Shown here in pieces: positions 55,214 through 63,185 of a DNA stretch of 64,000 bases (position 1 is the stretch's first letter; each line of letters begins with the position of its first letter). Made by a program: the position numbers and the translations under genes. The stretch is taken from assembly GCF_903970965.1 (NCBI RefSeq), contig NZ_CAJCKW010000014.1, forward strand, positions 1-64,000, in the 5' to 3' direction. Origin of the DNA: Aureimonas sp. ME7 (GTDB taxonomy: Bacteria; Pseudomonadota; Alphaproteobacteria; Rhizobiales; Rhizobiaceae). The notes beneath the pieces are model-generated. The model did no database searches. It was not told the DNA's origin and was given only the letters and a program-made list of their open reading frames with translations.

Positions 55214-56122
55214 ATGGCCTTGCGCGTAGTGATCTCAGTTCTGGCAACCGTCCTAGCATCCGGAAGCGCGTTGGCCGCACCGGTCGTCGTGTCGTCGAAG
55301 ATCGATACCGAGGGGGGCGTCCTCGGCAATATGATCCTCCTGGTTCTGCAGAACGCCGGGATCGAAGCCACCGATCGCATCCAGCTCGGCGGAACGCCGG
55401 TGGTGCGCAATGCCATCACGGCCGGCGAGATCGACATCTATCCGGAGTACACCGGCAACGCCGCCTTCTTCTTCAACAAGGCCGAGGATCCGCTTTGGAA
55501 GGACGCCGACAAGGCCTACGCCGAAGCCAAGAAGCTCGACTACGATGCCAACAAGATCGTCTGGCTGACGCACTCGCCGGCCAACAACACCTGGGGCATC
55601 GCCGCCCGCAAGGATGTCGCGGAAGAGAACAAGGTCATTACCTTGAGCGACTTCGGGCGCTGGGTTTCGGGCGGTGGTGAGGCGAAGCTCGCGGCATCCG
55701 CCGAGTTCGTCAATTCCGCCTCCGCCCTTCCTTCGTTCCAGACGACCTACGGGTTCACCCTGAAGCCCGAGCAACTCCTGACGCTTTCGGGTGGCGATAC
55801 GGCTGCGACCATCGCGGCGGCCGCCCAGAACACGAACGGCGTGAATCTGGCCATGGTCTACGGAACGGACGGCGGCATTGCCCCGTCCGGCCTCGTCGTG
55901 CTGGAAGACGACAAGAACGTGCAGCCCGTCTACCAGCCTTCTCCGATCGTGCGCGAAGACGTCCTCAAGGCGAACCCGCAGATCGAAGAGTTGCTGAAGC
56001 CCGTCTTCGAAGGGCTCGATCTCGTTACGCTCCAGGAACTGAACGGGCGCGTTCAAGTCGGCGGCGAACCGGCCAAGACGGTGGCTCAGGACTATCTGCG
56101 GGGCAAGGGCTTGGTGAAGTAG
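55214..56122 (+). CDS. glycine-betaine/choline-type substrate-binding protein (OsmF/YehZ-like)
   Basis: This 302-residue periplasmic protein has a signal peptide (residues 1-21, ending ALAAP). The OpuAC-type binding fold follows: SKIDTEGGVLGNMILLVLQN, LGGTPVVRNAITAGEIDIYP with EYTGN, HSPANNTWGIAARKD and VQPVYQPSPIVRED. OsmF-like proteins bind betaine, choline or similar quaternary amines weakly. The permeases and ATPase that should accompany it are absent, making it an orphan here. The start at 55214 follows TGGAGTGG. A clear hairpin terminator follows. Confidence 0.88.
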   Translation: MALRVVISVLATVLASGSALAAPVVVSSKIDTEGGVLGNMILLVLQNAGIEATDRIQLGGTPVVRNAITAGEIDIYPEYTGNAAFFFNKAEDPLWKDADKAYAEAKKLDYDANKIVWLTHSPANNTWGIAARKDVAEENKVITLSDFGRWVSGGGEAKLAASAEFVNSASALPSFQTTYGFTLKPEQLLTLSGGDTAATIAAAAQNTNGVNLAMVYGTDGGIAPSGLVVLEDDKNVQPVYQPSPIVREDVLKANPQIEELLKPVFEGLDLVTLQELNGRVQVGGEPAKTVAQDYLRGKGLVK

Positions 56123-56148
56123 GAAGCGCCTGCGAACCGGAAACGGAA

Positions 56149-56172
56149 AAGGCCCGGATCGCTCCGGGCCTT
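56149..56172. terminator. bidirectional terminator between the OsmF-like gene and the min operon
   Basis: AAGGCCCGGA at 56149-56158 pairs perfectly with TCCGGGCCTT at 56163-56172 over GCGA-type four-base loop sequence. The plus side continues CTCG and the minus side TTCC, so the U tail is weak. It separates convergent transcripts. Confidence 0.7.
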
Positions 56173-56177
56173 CTCGA

Positions 56178-56342
56178 TCACTGACGGGGGGCCGTCTTTT
56201 CGGCCTGCGCTTCGCAGACTTCGACGTGCTTTCGGAGCGCTTCCATCGACAGCACCGCCGCGATGCTGCGGATGTTCCGACCCTGCATCTGGGGGAGTTC
56301 CTGGACCCGTTGCAGACGGACGAGGAGTTCGGCTCGATTCAT
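56178..56342 (-). CDS. 54-residue protein at the end of the min operon
   Basis: This small protein starts MNRAELLVRLQRVQELPQMQ and continues GRNIRSIAAVLSMEALRKHV. A strong AAGGAG lies six bases before the ATG at 56342, which decides the start. It is predicted to be mostly helical and amphipathic. It sits 56 bases after minE on the same strand and right before the shared terminator, so it is the fourth gene of a minCDE-x transcript. I do not recognise the family. Confidence 0.65.
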   Translation of the reverse strand: MNRAELLVRLQRVQELPQMQGRNIRSIAAVLSMEALRKHVEVCEAQAEKTAPRQ

Positions 56343-56398
56343 CGCTATCTCCTTTTTCACGATGGCATGACGGTCCGGCGAGCACTCGCCGGACACGC

Positions 56399-56665
56399 TC
56401 AATGAGTGGTCGCAACGCTCGCAAGCTGAGGCAGCTCGATATCGACCTCGAGAGTCGAGATCTGCTCGCCACGATCCATCTTGACCTTCACCTTGTCGCG
56501 GCTGATCGCGACGTGCTTGGCGATCACGGCGAGGATCTCCTCGCGAAGCACGGCGACCAGATCGGACTGTCCGATCTCGGCGCGCTCGTGTGCCAGCAGA
56601 ACCTGCAAGCGCTCGCGAGCGGCCGGGGCCGTCGTGCGCTTGTTGAAGAAGCCGAAAAGACTCAT
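56399..56665 (-). CDS. minE: cell division topological specificity factor MinE
   Basis: This 88-residue protein stimulates the MinD ATPase and so drives pole-to-pole Min movement. The N-terminal membrane-targeting FGFFNK segment is followed by the anti-MinCD helix ([18 protein letters not shown]) and the dimer domain [20 protein letters not shown]. It overlaps the minD stop by four bases (ATGA). Length is normal. Confidence 0.94.
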   Translation of the reverse strand: MSLFGFFNKRTTAPAARERLQVLLAHERAEIGQSDLVAVLREEILAVIAKHVAISRDKVKVKMDRGEQISTLEVDIELPQLASVATTH

Positions 56666-57477
56666 GCCGCCCTCCGCCCGAAGAACTTGCCGAAGAGTCC
56701 CTTCTTGTCAGACGGAACGCTCATGGGAATCGTCTGGCCCATGAGGCGCTTGGCCGCGTCCATGTAGGCGCGGGCCGGAGCGCTCGCCGCATCGCTCAGC
56801 GTGACCGGCGTTCCGAGGTTCGAGGCGCGCAGCACTTCCGCACTTTCCGGCACGATGCCGAGAAGCGGGATCGAGAGGATGTCGAGAACGTCCTCGACCT
56901 TCAGCATGTCGCCACGCTCGGCGCGCACAGCATCGTAGCGCGTCAGGAGGAGGTGCTTGTCGATCCGCCCGCCGTCTTCGGCACGCAGCGTCTTGGAATC
57001 GAGAAGACCGATGATCCGGTCGGAGTCGCGAACCGAGGACACTTCCGGGTTGGTCACGACGACCGCGACGTTCGCATGGCGCATGGCCAGCGTCGCGCCG
57101 CGCTCGATGCCGGCCGGGCTGTCGCAGATGACCCAATCGAACATGCCGCGGAGCTGATCCATGACGCGGTCGACGCCGTCCTGGGTCAGGTTGTCCTTGT
57201 CGCGGGTCTGCGAGGCCGGAAGAAGCGCCAGCGTGTCGACGCGTTTGTCGCGGATCAGCGCCTGGTTCAGGTTGGCATCGCCCTGGACGACGTTGATCAG
57301 GTCGTAGACGACGCGGCGTTCGGCACCCATGACGAGATCGAGATTGCGTAGGCCGACGTCGAAATCGACGACCACGACCTTCTGCCCAGTCTGGGCCAGC
57401 GCGGCTCCGAGAGCGGCCGTCGAGGTCGTCTTGCCGACGCCCCCCTTGCCCGATGTCACCACCATCACCTCAGCCAT
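56662..57477 (-). CDS. minD: septum site-determining ATPase MinD
   Basis: This 271-residue deviant Walker ATPase binds the membrane and carries MinC. The motif [17 protein letters not shown] starts at residue 11, with the signature Lys. [17 protein letters not shown] and [15 protein letters not shown] are the other family blocks. The C-terminal amphipathic tail ([14 protein letters not shown]) is the membrane-targeting helix. It lies between minC (60-base gap) and minE (overlap). Confidence 0.97.
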   Translation of the reverse strand: MAEVMVVTSGKGGVGKTTSTAALGAALAQTGQKVVVVDFDVGLRNLDLVMGAERRVVYDLINVVQGDANLNQALIRDKRVDTLALLPASQTRDKDNLTQDGVDRVMDQLRGMFDWVICDSPAGIERGATLAMRHANVAVVVTNPEVSSVRDSDRIIGLLDSKTLRAEDGGRIDKHLLLTRYDAVRAERGDMLKVEDVLDILSIPLLGIVPESAEVLRASNLGTPVTLSDAASAPARAYMDAAKRLMGQTIPMSVPSDKKGLFGKFFGRRAA

Positions 57478-57537
57478 TGCCGGCCATCCTCTTCCTTGAG
57501 TTCATCTCATGTCGTCTCGCCGCCGCCGTCATGGCGG

Positions 57538-58305
57538 TTAGTTCGCAAGAACGACGGTCTTGAGCACGGTGTCGTCGAGCCAGACGTGGACAGCCTGGCC
57601 GCGCATTTTGGGGTCGATGTCCTCGGCGGTCTTGTAGAGGCCGTCGATCGCGATCAGTTCGGCTTCCAGCTTCCGGCAGAAGATGCGCGCGTTGGCATTG
57701 CCGGCCGAACCCGCCAGCGCCCGCCCCCGCAGCGCGCCGTAGACATGGATCGAGCCGCCGGCGATCACCTCGGCGCCCGAGGAAACGGAGCCGAGAACGG
57801 TGACGTCGCCCTCGGGAAAGATGATCGACTGGCCGGAGCGGACCGGCTCCTCGATCAGAAGCGATGGCGTCGCGGCGAGCTGCGTCGTGCGCACCGGCTC
57901 GGCGGCTGCCGTCGGCGCCGCATCGGCTTTCGCGTCGCCAGCCTTCGGCGCGCCCGAAGGCGTTTCGGGCACTTCGATATCGGCGGCGTTGCGGCCGCCC
58001 TTCATCTCCGGCGGCATGCCTGGCGCCAGGATCGAAGGCAGCGCGCCCTCGATGCCCATGACACGGACGTTGCGCTTGGTCAGCTCGCTCAGAAGGTCCG
58101 AGAGCTGCTCGCGGGTGATCGGCAGGCCGGCGACATCGAGGACGATGGGGCGACCGAGAAAGAAGCCTGTGGAGCGTCGGGCGAGATCGTCCAGCTGCCC
58201 CAGCCACTCGCCGAACGGAAGCTCGGGAGACAGCACCAGGGCAAGGAACGACCGGCCGCGCAGGCGAACCGCTTTGCGTGTGGGTAAGGCTTCGGTCATC
58301 TTCAT
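57538..58305 (-). CDS. minC: septum site-determining protein MinC
   Basis: This 255-residue FtsZ inhibitor has the N-terminal MinC domain (RLRGRSFLALVLSPELPFGE) and the C-terminal beta-helix that binds MinD: DVTVLGSVSSGAEVIAGGSI then HVYGALRGRALAGS and ARIFCRKLEAELIAIDGLYK. A linker rich in Ala and Pro (residues 95-135) joins them. A CtrA-type box lies 38 bases upstream, so the min operon may be under cell-cycle control. Confidence 0.95.
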   Translation of the reverse strand: MKMTEALPTRKAVRLRGRSFLALVLSPELPFGEWLGQLDDLARRSTGFFLGRPIVLDVAGLPITREQLSDLLSELTKRNVRVMGIEGALPSILAPGMPPEMKGGRNAADIEVPETPSGAPKAGDAKADAAPTAAAEPVRTTQLAATPSLLIEEPVRSGQSIIFPEGDVTVLGSVSSGAEVIAGGSIHVYGALRGRALAGSAGNANARIFCRKLEAELIAIDGLYKTAEDIDPKMRGQAVHVWLDDTVLKTVVLAN

Positions 58306-58342
58306 TAACGTTTCGTTGCTGACCGATCTAACCCTGTCAGGC

Positions 58343-58357
58343 TTAACTGAGGGTTAA
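58343..58357 (+). promoter_or_regulatory. ctrA box: CtrA binding site (TTAA-N7-TTAA) upstream of minC
   Basis: TTAA at 58343-58346 and TTAA at 58354-58357 are separated by exactly seven bases (CTGAGGG). This is the core consensus for the alphaproteobacterial cell-cycle regulator CtrA. The site is 38 bases before the minC start. Direct CtrA control of min genes has been described in rhizobia. The palindromic core reads on both strands. Confidence 0.7.
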
Positions 58358-58401
58358 TTGTTCGTTTCCCGGATGGAACCGATCGCGATCCGCCCAACGA
58401 A

Positions 58402-58426
58402 AACGGCCGCCTGAAAGGCGGCCGTT
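58402..58426 (-). terminator. terminator after the SDR gene
   Basis: AACGGCCGCCT at 58402-58412 pairs perfectly with AGGCGGCCGTT at 58416-58426 over three bases. On the minus strand the stem runs into TTTCGTT, a reasonable U-rich tail. It lies just behind the SDR stop at 58457 and before the minC promoter region. Confidence 0.8.
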
Positions 58427-58456
58427 GGATTCGATCATACATCGTGGGATGCGCGA

Positions 58457-59209
58457 TCAGATCGCTCCGCCCTCGACCATGAAGTTGTTCGCGGTGCACA
58501 TGGCGGAATCGTCGGATGCCAGGAACAGAACCATCCGAGCGAGATAGACCGGCTCGATCGGCACCGGCAGGCACTGGCGCTGCAGCTGAGCGTCGAGGTC
58601 TTCCTTCGTGACCCAAAGCTCCTTCTGCCGCTCCGTCATCACCCAACCCGGAACGACGGTGTTCACGCGAATGCCGTGGACGCCGAGATCACGGGCAAAA
58701 GAGCGCGTCATGCCATGCACGGCGGACTTGGCTGTGGTATAGACCGGCATGCCGCCGCTCGCCTGCATCCAGGAGTTCGAACCGAAATTGACGATCGACC
58801 CACCCTTGGCTGCGATCATGTCCGGCGCCACCGTCTGGGTCGCGAAGAACATGTGCCGGAGATTGGCCGCGATCCGCTCGTCGTAATAGTCCGGCGTCAC
58901 GTCCTGCCAGCCATGGCGGTCGTCGCGCGCCGCGTTGTTGACGAGCACGCCGGCCGCGCCGACCTTCCCCTTGAGGTTGGCGAACGCTGACTGGAGCGCA
59001 TCGATGTCGCGCAGGTCGCAAGCCTCGAAGGCGACGTTCTGCCCGAGATCGTTCGCAAGCGCGCTCCCGCGCTCCGCGTCGATATCGACGAACCCGACTT
59101 TCGAGCCCTGTTCGGCGAAGGCGCGAACCATGTCGGCGCCGATGCCTGACGCTCCCCCGGTGATGAAAACGGTCCGGTCCTTCAGGCTCGGGTAGATCGC
59201 AAAACTCAT
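58457..59209 (-). CDS. short-chain dehydrogenase/reductase (sugar or alcohol type)
   Basis: This 250-residue NAD(P) enzyme has the N-terminal VFITGGASGIGADMVRAFAE cofactor loop, NNAARDDRHGWQDV, catalytic Ser and Tyr-Lys in VNFGSNSWMQASGGMPVYTT then AKSAVHGM, and VNTVVPGWVMTER. It resembles SDRs that act on sugars or galactose-type aldoses (DUF of the FabG superfamily), but the substrate is uncertain. The ATG at 59207-59209 has GGAGGCGA upstream. An earlier ATG at 59242 gives MDECCHMGGDT, which is less likely. It is alone on its strand between minC and tspO. Confidence 0.88.
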   Translation of the reverse strand: MSFAIYPSLKDRTVFITGGASGIGADMVRAFAEQGSKVGFVDIDAERGSALANDLGQNVAFEACDLRDIDALQSAFANLKGKVGAAGVLVNNAARDDRHGWQDVTPDYYDERIAANLRHMFFATQTVAPDMIAAKGGSIVNFGSNSWMQASGGMPVYTTAKSAVHGMTRSFARDLGVHGIRVNTVVPGWVMTERQKELWVTKEDLDAQLQRQCLPVPIEPVYLARMVLFLASDDSAMCTANNFMVEGGAI

Positions 59210-59300
59210 GGTATCGCCTCCCATATGGCAGCATTCATCCAACCGCGGCTTTGCCCGCCGCGGCGAACGGAATCAAGCCATTCGTCAGACAATTGCGCCG

Positions 59301-59780
59301 TCAGGCGAACACGCCGCTGTTCCGGTTCAGCTGCCAGACCGACCAGTTCAATGCGGCCGCCACGAAAACCCAGGCGAGGTAGGGAAGGAAGAGAAGCCCG
59401 GCGACAACGTCGATTTGGGAGAACACGGCGGCCGTCCAGCCGACGAGAACCGCAAGAGCCAGGATATCCGCAAAGGCCGCAGCCGGGCGTCGCAATCCGA
59501 AGAACAAAGCCGACCACAGGAAATTCAGCACCATCTGCGAGACGAACAGGATGGCTGCGCCCGACCAGAATCCGTCGGCGCGCCATACCAGCCAACCGCT
59601 GATCGCGATCAGGACATAGAGAACCGACCAGACGATCGGAAACGCCTTGTTCGGCGGCGTCCACGTCGGCTTGCGCAGACCGCGATACCAAGAGCCCGGC
59701 TTAAAGATGACGCCACTGGTCGCAACCAGGAGGGAGAAGCCGAGAAAGCCCAGAAGGGCGAGGCCGTCGGTCAGTGTCAC
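59301..59780 (-). CDS. tspO: TspO/MBR family membrane protein
   Basis: This 159-residue protein has five helices and the family block GLRKPTWTPPNKAFPIVWSV, with the WTPP loop. ALNWSVWQLN ends the last helix. TspO proteins bind porphyrins and cholesterol-like ligands. In alphaproteobacteria they modulate tetrapyrrole or stress pathways. Length fits. No heme or photosynthesis genes are adjacent, so the local role is open. Confidence 0.92.
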   Translation of the reverse strand: MTLTDGLALLGFLGFSLLVATSGVIFKPGSWYRGLRKPTWTPPNKAFPIVWSVLYVLIAISGWLVWRADGFWSGAAILFVSQMVLNFLWSALFFGLRRPAAAFADILALAVLVGWTAAVFSQIDVVAGLLFLPYLAWVFVAAALNWSVWQLNRNSGVFA

Positions 59781-59840
59781 GGCATATGTTCCATGCGGGA
59801 GATCCGCCCGTCAGCATAGACCGACATCCCGGGCCGATCC

Positions 59841-61052
59841 ATGCGGCGCTTGGGGCTCGATGCGTCTTTCCATTTCCCGCCGGCAGGGCTAACCGACGAT
59901 CATACGTCTCCGATCGAAGGCCCTTCCCGCTTGCCCAAACTCGCCTTCATCGCCACCGAGGACTGGTTCTTCGCGTCCCATTTCCTGCCCATGGCGCGTG
60001 CTGGCGTGGAGATGGGACTGGATGTGGTGGTGATCTGCCGGGTGCGCGAACATCACCAGATCATCGCCGCGACGGGCGCGCGCGTCATCGCGCTGGAGGC
60101 CGAGCGGAGAAGCCTGAACCCTTTTTCGGCCCTTGCGACCACCTTCCGCCTCGCTAGACTAATGCGACGCGAATCGCCCGCGATCGTGCATTGCATCGCC
60201 TTGAAGCCGATCCTCCTCGGCGGCGCTGCGGCGCGGCTGGTCGGCTGCCGGCAGCGCGTCTACGCGTTGACCGGCCTCGGCTTTCTGGGAGCCCGGACGG
60301 ACGTGATCGGCCGCGCAGCCCGCGCTTTCGTTCGGGGGCTGATCCGAGGTTGGCTGGAATCGAAGGGAACGCGCTACCTCTTCGAGAACGAGGACGATCC
60401 TCGGCTCCTCGGCCTCGATCCGAACCAGCCGAACGTTACCATCGTCGGAGGCGCGGGGATCGATCCGATCGCACTGCCGGAATACCCGATGCCCGGTGGT
60501 CCGACGGTTCGGATAGCGGTCATCGCACGCATGCTCTGGTCGAAGGGGATCGACACGGCGGTCGAGGCGACGCGGTTGGCCCGCGCCCGAGGTGCGAATG
60601 TCGAACTTTCGCTGTTCGGCGCGCCCGATCCCTCCAACCCGAAGGCCGTACCTGTCGAGACGCTGCGAGCATGGTCGAGGGAGCCCGGCATCTCCTGGTA
60701 TGGCCCAACGAGTTCCGTGGGTGATGTCTGGGAAACGCATCACCTCGCCTGTCTTCCCTCGCGCGGGGGCGAAGGGCTTCCGCGAACGCTTCTGGAATCC
60801 GCGTCCTGCGGTCGCCCCACGTTGACGACGGATGTGCCGGGCTGCCGCAGCTTCGTGCGCGAAGGGCTCGACGGCTACGTCGTCCCCCCGGACGATCCCG
60901 CAGCCTTGGCAGACGCGATCCTCCGCATCGCGACGGATCGTGATTTACTGGCGCGAATGGGTCGATCGGCGGCGCGGCGCGTGCGCGACGGCTACACGGA
61001 AGCCGACGTGATGGGGAGCGTCCAGACCCTGTATCGATCCCTTCTGACGTAA
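59841..61052 (+). CDS. family 4 glycosyltransferase
   Basis: This 403-residue GT-B enzyme has the N-terminal acceptor domain (LAFIATEDWFFASHFLPMAR then HCIALKPILLGGAAARL and GLGFLGARTD) and the C-terminal donor domain (IAVIARMLWSKGIDTAVEAT, then LPSRGGEGLPRTLLESASCG with the conserved Glu, and TTDVPGCRSF). It fits polysaccharide or O-antigen synthesis. The conserved part begins around residue 31, so the true start may be a later codon (a TTG near 59931). It is followed by a DegT-type aminotransferase and may act with the exopolysaccharide module upstream. Confidence 0.85.
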   Translation: MRRLGLDASFHFPPAGLTDDHTSPIEGPSRLPKLAFIATEDWFFASHFLPMARAGVEMGLDVVVICRVREHHQIIAATGARVIALEAERRSLNPFSALATTFRLARLMRRESPAIVHCIALKPILLGGAAARLVGCRQRVYALTGLGFLGARTDVIGRAARAFVRGLIRGWLESKGTRYLFENEDDPRLLGLDPNQPNVTIVGGAGIDPIALPEYPMPGGPTVRIAVIARMLWSKGIDTAVEATRLARARGANVELSLFGAPDPSNPKAVPVETLRAWSREPGISWYGPTSSVGDVWETHHLACLPSRGGEGLPRTLLESASCGRPTLTTDVPGCRSFVREGLDGYVVPPDDPAALADAILRIATDRDLLARMGRSAARRVRDGYTEADVMGSVQTLYRSLLT

Positions 61053-61227
61053 GGGTCCCATCACGCGGCGCCAGAAAGCCGCACCAAACGTGATGCGCTG
61101 CAGCGAACGGGCGCTTGATTTGCCCGCGCGAACAGGTAGCCCTCTCGCCCATGACATTTGCATGATCGTGGACCTCTCCGCTTCGAGCCGGAGATGCCCG
61201 ATCGACGCCGCGATCCGAAGGAACGAG

Positions 61228-62361
61228 ATGAGCCAGCCGATCCCCTTCATCGACCTCGCCACGCAACGCGACCTCATCCGTAGCCGTGTCGAAAAGCGCC
61301 TCTCCCGGATCATGGACGAGGGATCGTTCATCATGGGTCCTGATGTCGCCGAACTGGAATCGGGGCTCTCGGCCTTCTCCGGGATGAAGCATACGATCTC
61401 CTGCGGTTCGGGAACGGATGCGCTGACCATGCCGCTGATGGCCTGGGCCATCGGGCCGGGCGATGCGGTCTTCGTGCCGAGCTTCACCTTCGCCGCGACG
61501 GCCGAGGTGGTCGGTCTCGTGGGAGCCTCGCCCGTGTTCGTGGACGTGCACGCCCACACGTTCAACCTCGACCCCCGGAGCCTGCGTCTTGCGATCGAAG
61601 AAACGATCGCGAACGGCGCCATCAAGCCGCGTGCGATCATCGCCGTCGATCTGTTCGGGCAGATTGCGGACTATCCGGCCATTCGCGCGCTTGCGGACGA
61701 GTTCGACCTCAAGCTGATCTCCGATGCCGCGCAAGGGTTCGGCTCCACCCTGGACGGGCATATGGCGGGCCGGTGGGCGGACGTGGTGTCGACGAGCTTC
61801 TATCCGGCCAAGCCACTCGGCTGCTACGGCGACGGCGGCGCATTGCAGGTGCACGATGACGAGCTTGCCGCGATCCTGCGCTCGATTCGTATCCACGGGA
61901 GCGGAAGCGACAAGTACGAAAACGTCCGGCTGGGGCTGACCGCCCGCCTCGACACGTTCCAGGCAGCCGTCCTCGTGGAAAAGCTGGCGTTGTTCCCCGG
62001 AGAAATCGAAGCGCGCATGCGCATCGCCGCACGTTACTCGAAGGCGTTGTCGGACGTCGTGGCTCCGCAGGCGATCGCGACGGACGTCGTATCGACTTGG
62101 GCGCAATATACGATCCGTTTGCCGACGGGGCGACGGGACCATTTCATGTCCTACATGAAACAGCAGGGCGTACCGACCGTCATCTATTACGGAAAGCCGC
62201 TGCACCGACAGACCGCCTATAGCCGCTGGCCCGTCACGGGCGGCTCCCTTCCGGTATCCGATGCGCTGTGCGAGGACGTCGTCAGCCTCCCGATGCACGC
62301 CTATCTCGGCGAGGATGCGCAGGATCGCATCATCCGGGCGGCGCGCGAGGCGCTGGCGTAA
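61228..62361 (+). CDS. DegT/DnrJ/EryC1/StrS family PLP aminotransferase
   Basis: This 377-residue enzyme puts an amino group on a keto-sugar nucleotide. PLP-binding residues are visible: GSGTDAL at 61-67, the Asp of ISDAAQGFGS at 166, and the catalytic Lys195 in STSFYPAKPLGCYGDGGA. The ending VISLPMH-like segment (VVSLPMHAYLGEDAQDRI) is typical. ATG at 61228 has GAAGGAACGA upstream. The long frame to 61090 adds 46 unconserved residues. It follows a glycosyltransferase gene and probably makes an amino-sugar for a surface glycan. A sugar dehydratase that would supply the keto-sugar is not in the window. Confidence 0.9.
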   Translation: MSQPIPFIDLATQRDLIRSRVEKRLSRIMDEGSFIMGPDVAELESGLSAFSGMKHTISCGSGTDALTMPLMAWAIGPGDAVFVPSFTFAATAEVVGLVGASPVFVDVHAHTFNLDPRSLRLAIEETIANGAIKPRAIIAVDLFGQIADYPAIRALADEFDLKLISDAAQGFGSTLDGHMAGRWADVVSTSFYPAKPLGCYGDGGALQVHDDELAAILRSIRIHGSGSDKYENVRLGLTARLDTFQAAVLVEKLALFPGEIEARMRIAARYSKALSDVVAPQAIATDVVSTWAQYTIRLPTGRRDHFMSYMKQQGVPTVIYYGKPLHRQTAYSRWPVTGGSLPVSDALCEDVVSLPMHAYLGEDAQDRIIRAAREALA

Positions 62362-62467
62362 ACCGTTCGAAGCTTGGAATTGGAATAATTATCATTTGAT
62401 CGCAGGGACTTGCGCCCGAAACGTCATCTGTTACTGAACTCCCGCATCGATCCTGCGAGAGTTTTCC

Positions 62468-62722
62468 ATGAGTGCGGTCACGCCTGTCGACGTCTTGGCC
62501 ATTCTCGGTCCCGTCAGCGCCATCGTGGTTCACGAGATGGTTCGAACCGAAGTTTCCATCGGCGAACTTCGGGGCGCGATCCGGCGACTGCGCCATGGCG
62601 AAATGGACGAGTTCGGTGTCTACGAAGGCCTGGACGCCCGGACGCGCCGGATCATCGACCTTCTGGATTCGACCGATCGCGATCCGCTGGTGTTTGGCGC
62701 TCGTCCATCCGGGGAACGCTGA
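62468..62722 (+). CDS. hypothetical small protein
   Basis: This frame of 84 residues begins MSAVTPVDVLAILGPVSAIV and ends in a charged segment with DARTRRIIDLLD. Hydrophobic residues 7-22 might be a weak membrane segment. The codon pattern looks coding. GAGAG upstream is a poor ribosome site. The next small gene begins six bases after its stop, so they may be cotranscribed. I do not recognise the family. Confidence 0.5.
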   Translation: MSAVTPVDVLAILGPVSAIVVHEMVRTEVSIGELRGAIRRLRHGEMDEFGVYEGLDARTRRIIDLLDSTDRDPLVFGARPSGER

Positions 62723-62727
62723 TCGCC

Positions 62728-63048
62728 ATGACGCGTACGCTCCGCCCGTCCCGCACGCTCGACCCGTCGTTGGATATCCGTCAGGCCGTGTCCCAAGCCT
62801 TCGAGAGTGCGATGCGAGGCGGCGGAACGCCACCGATCATCGCGCTGGAACAGCTCGCCGAAGCCTTGGGAGCCGTGTATCGCGACGTCGCCCAGGCCCA
62901 TGTCGGCGAGTTCGCTTGCCCCTGCGGCTGGACCCCGCATGTCGAGACCGATCTGCGGGCGATGTGCGAGGCGCTTCGCAGGGTGCCGGAGGCCCATATG
63001 CGATGCAGCGACAGCCTGCGCGCCATGAAGACGGTCGGCCGTGCCTGA
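62728..63048 (+). CDS. hypothetical small protein with two or three cysteines
   Basis: This 106-residue protein has a helical N-terminal half and a short cysteine block, HVGEFACPCGWTPHVETDL, then MCEALRRVPEAHMRCSDSL. The CPCG pair plus His and Cys residues could bind zinc. Codon use is like the real genes nearby. The start ATG at 62728 follows GGGGAACG. I do not recognise the family. It lies just before cysK and follows another small unknown gene. Confidence 0.55.
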   Translation: MTRTLRPSRTLDPSLDIRQAVSQAFESAMRGGGTPPIIALEQLAEALGAVYRDVAQAHVGEFACPCGWTPHVETDLRAMCEALRRVPEAHMRCSDSLRAMKTVGRA

Positions 63049-63185
63049 ACGGCATTGAAAGGCCGTCGGCACGCGTCGCATGGTATCGCCTTCTCCCAGG
63101 CGGCTCCGACGCAGCAAGCCCTTCCTTGTGCGCCCGGCTGCAGCACCTTACCGTCTTCCAAACGATTCCGGTGCCCGAGATCCTG

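Noticed and set aside
60520..62298. 592-codon minus-strand frame opposite the glycosyltransferase and aminotransferase
   Set aside because: Both opposite genes have full catalytic motifs. The antisense translation is arginine-rich and unstructured.
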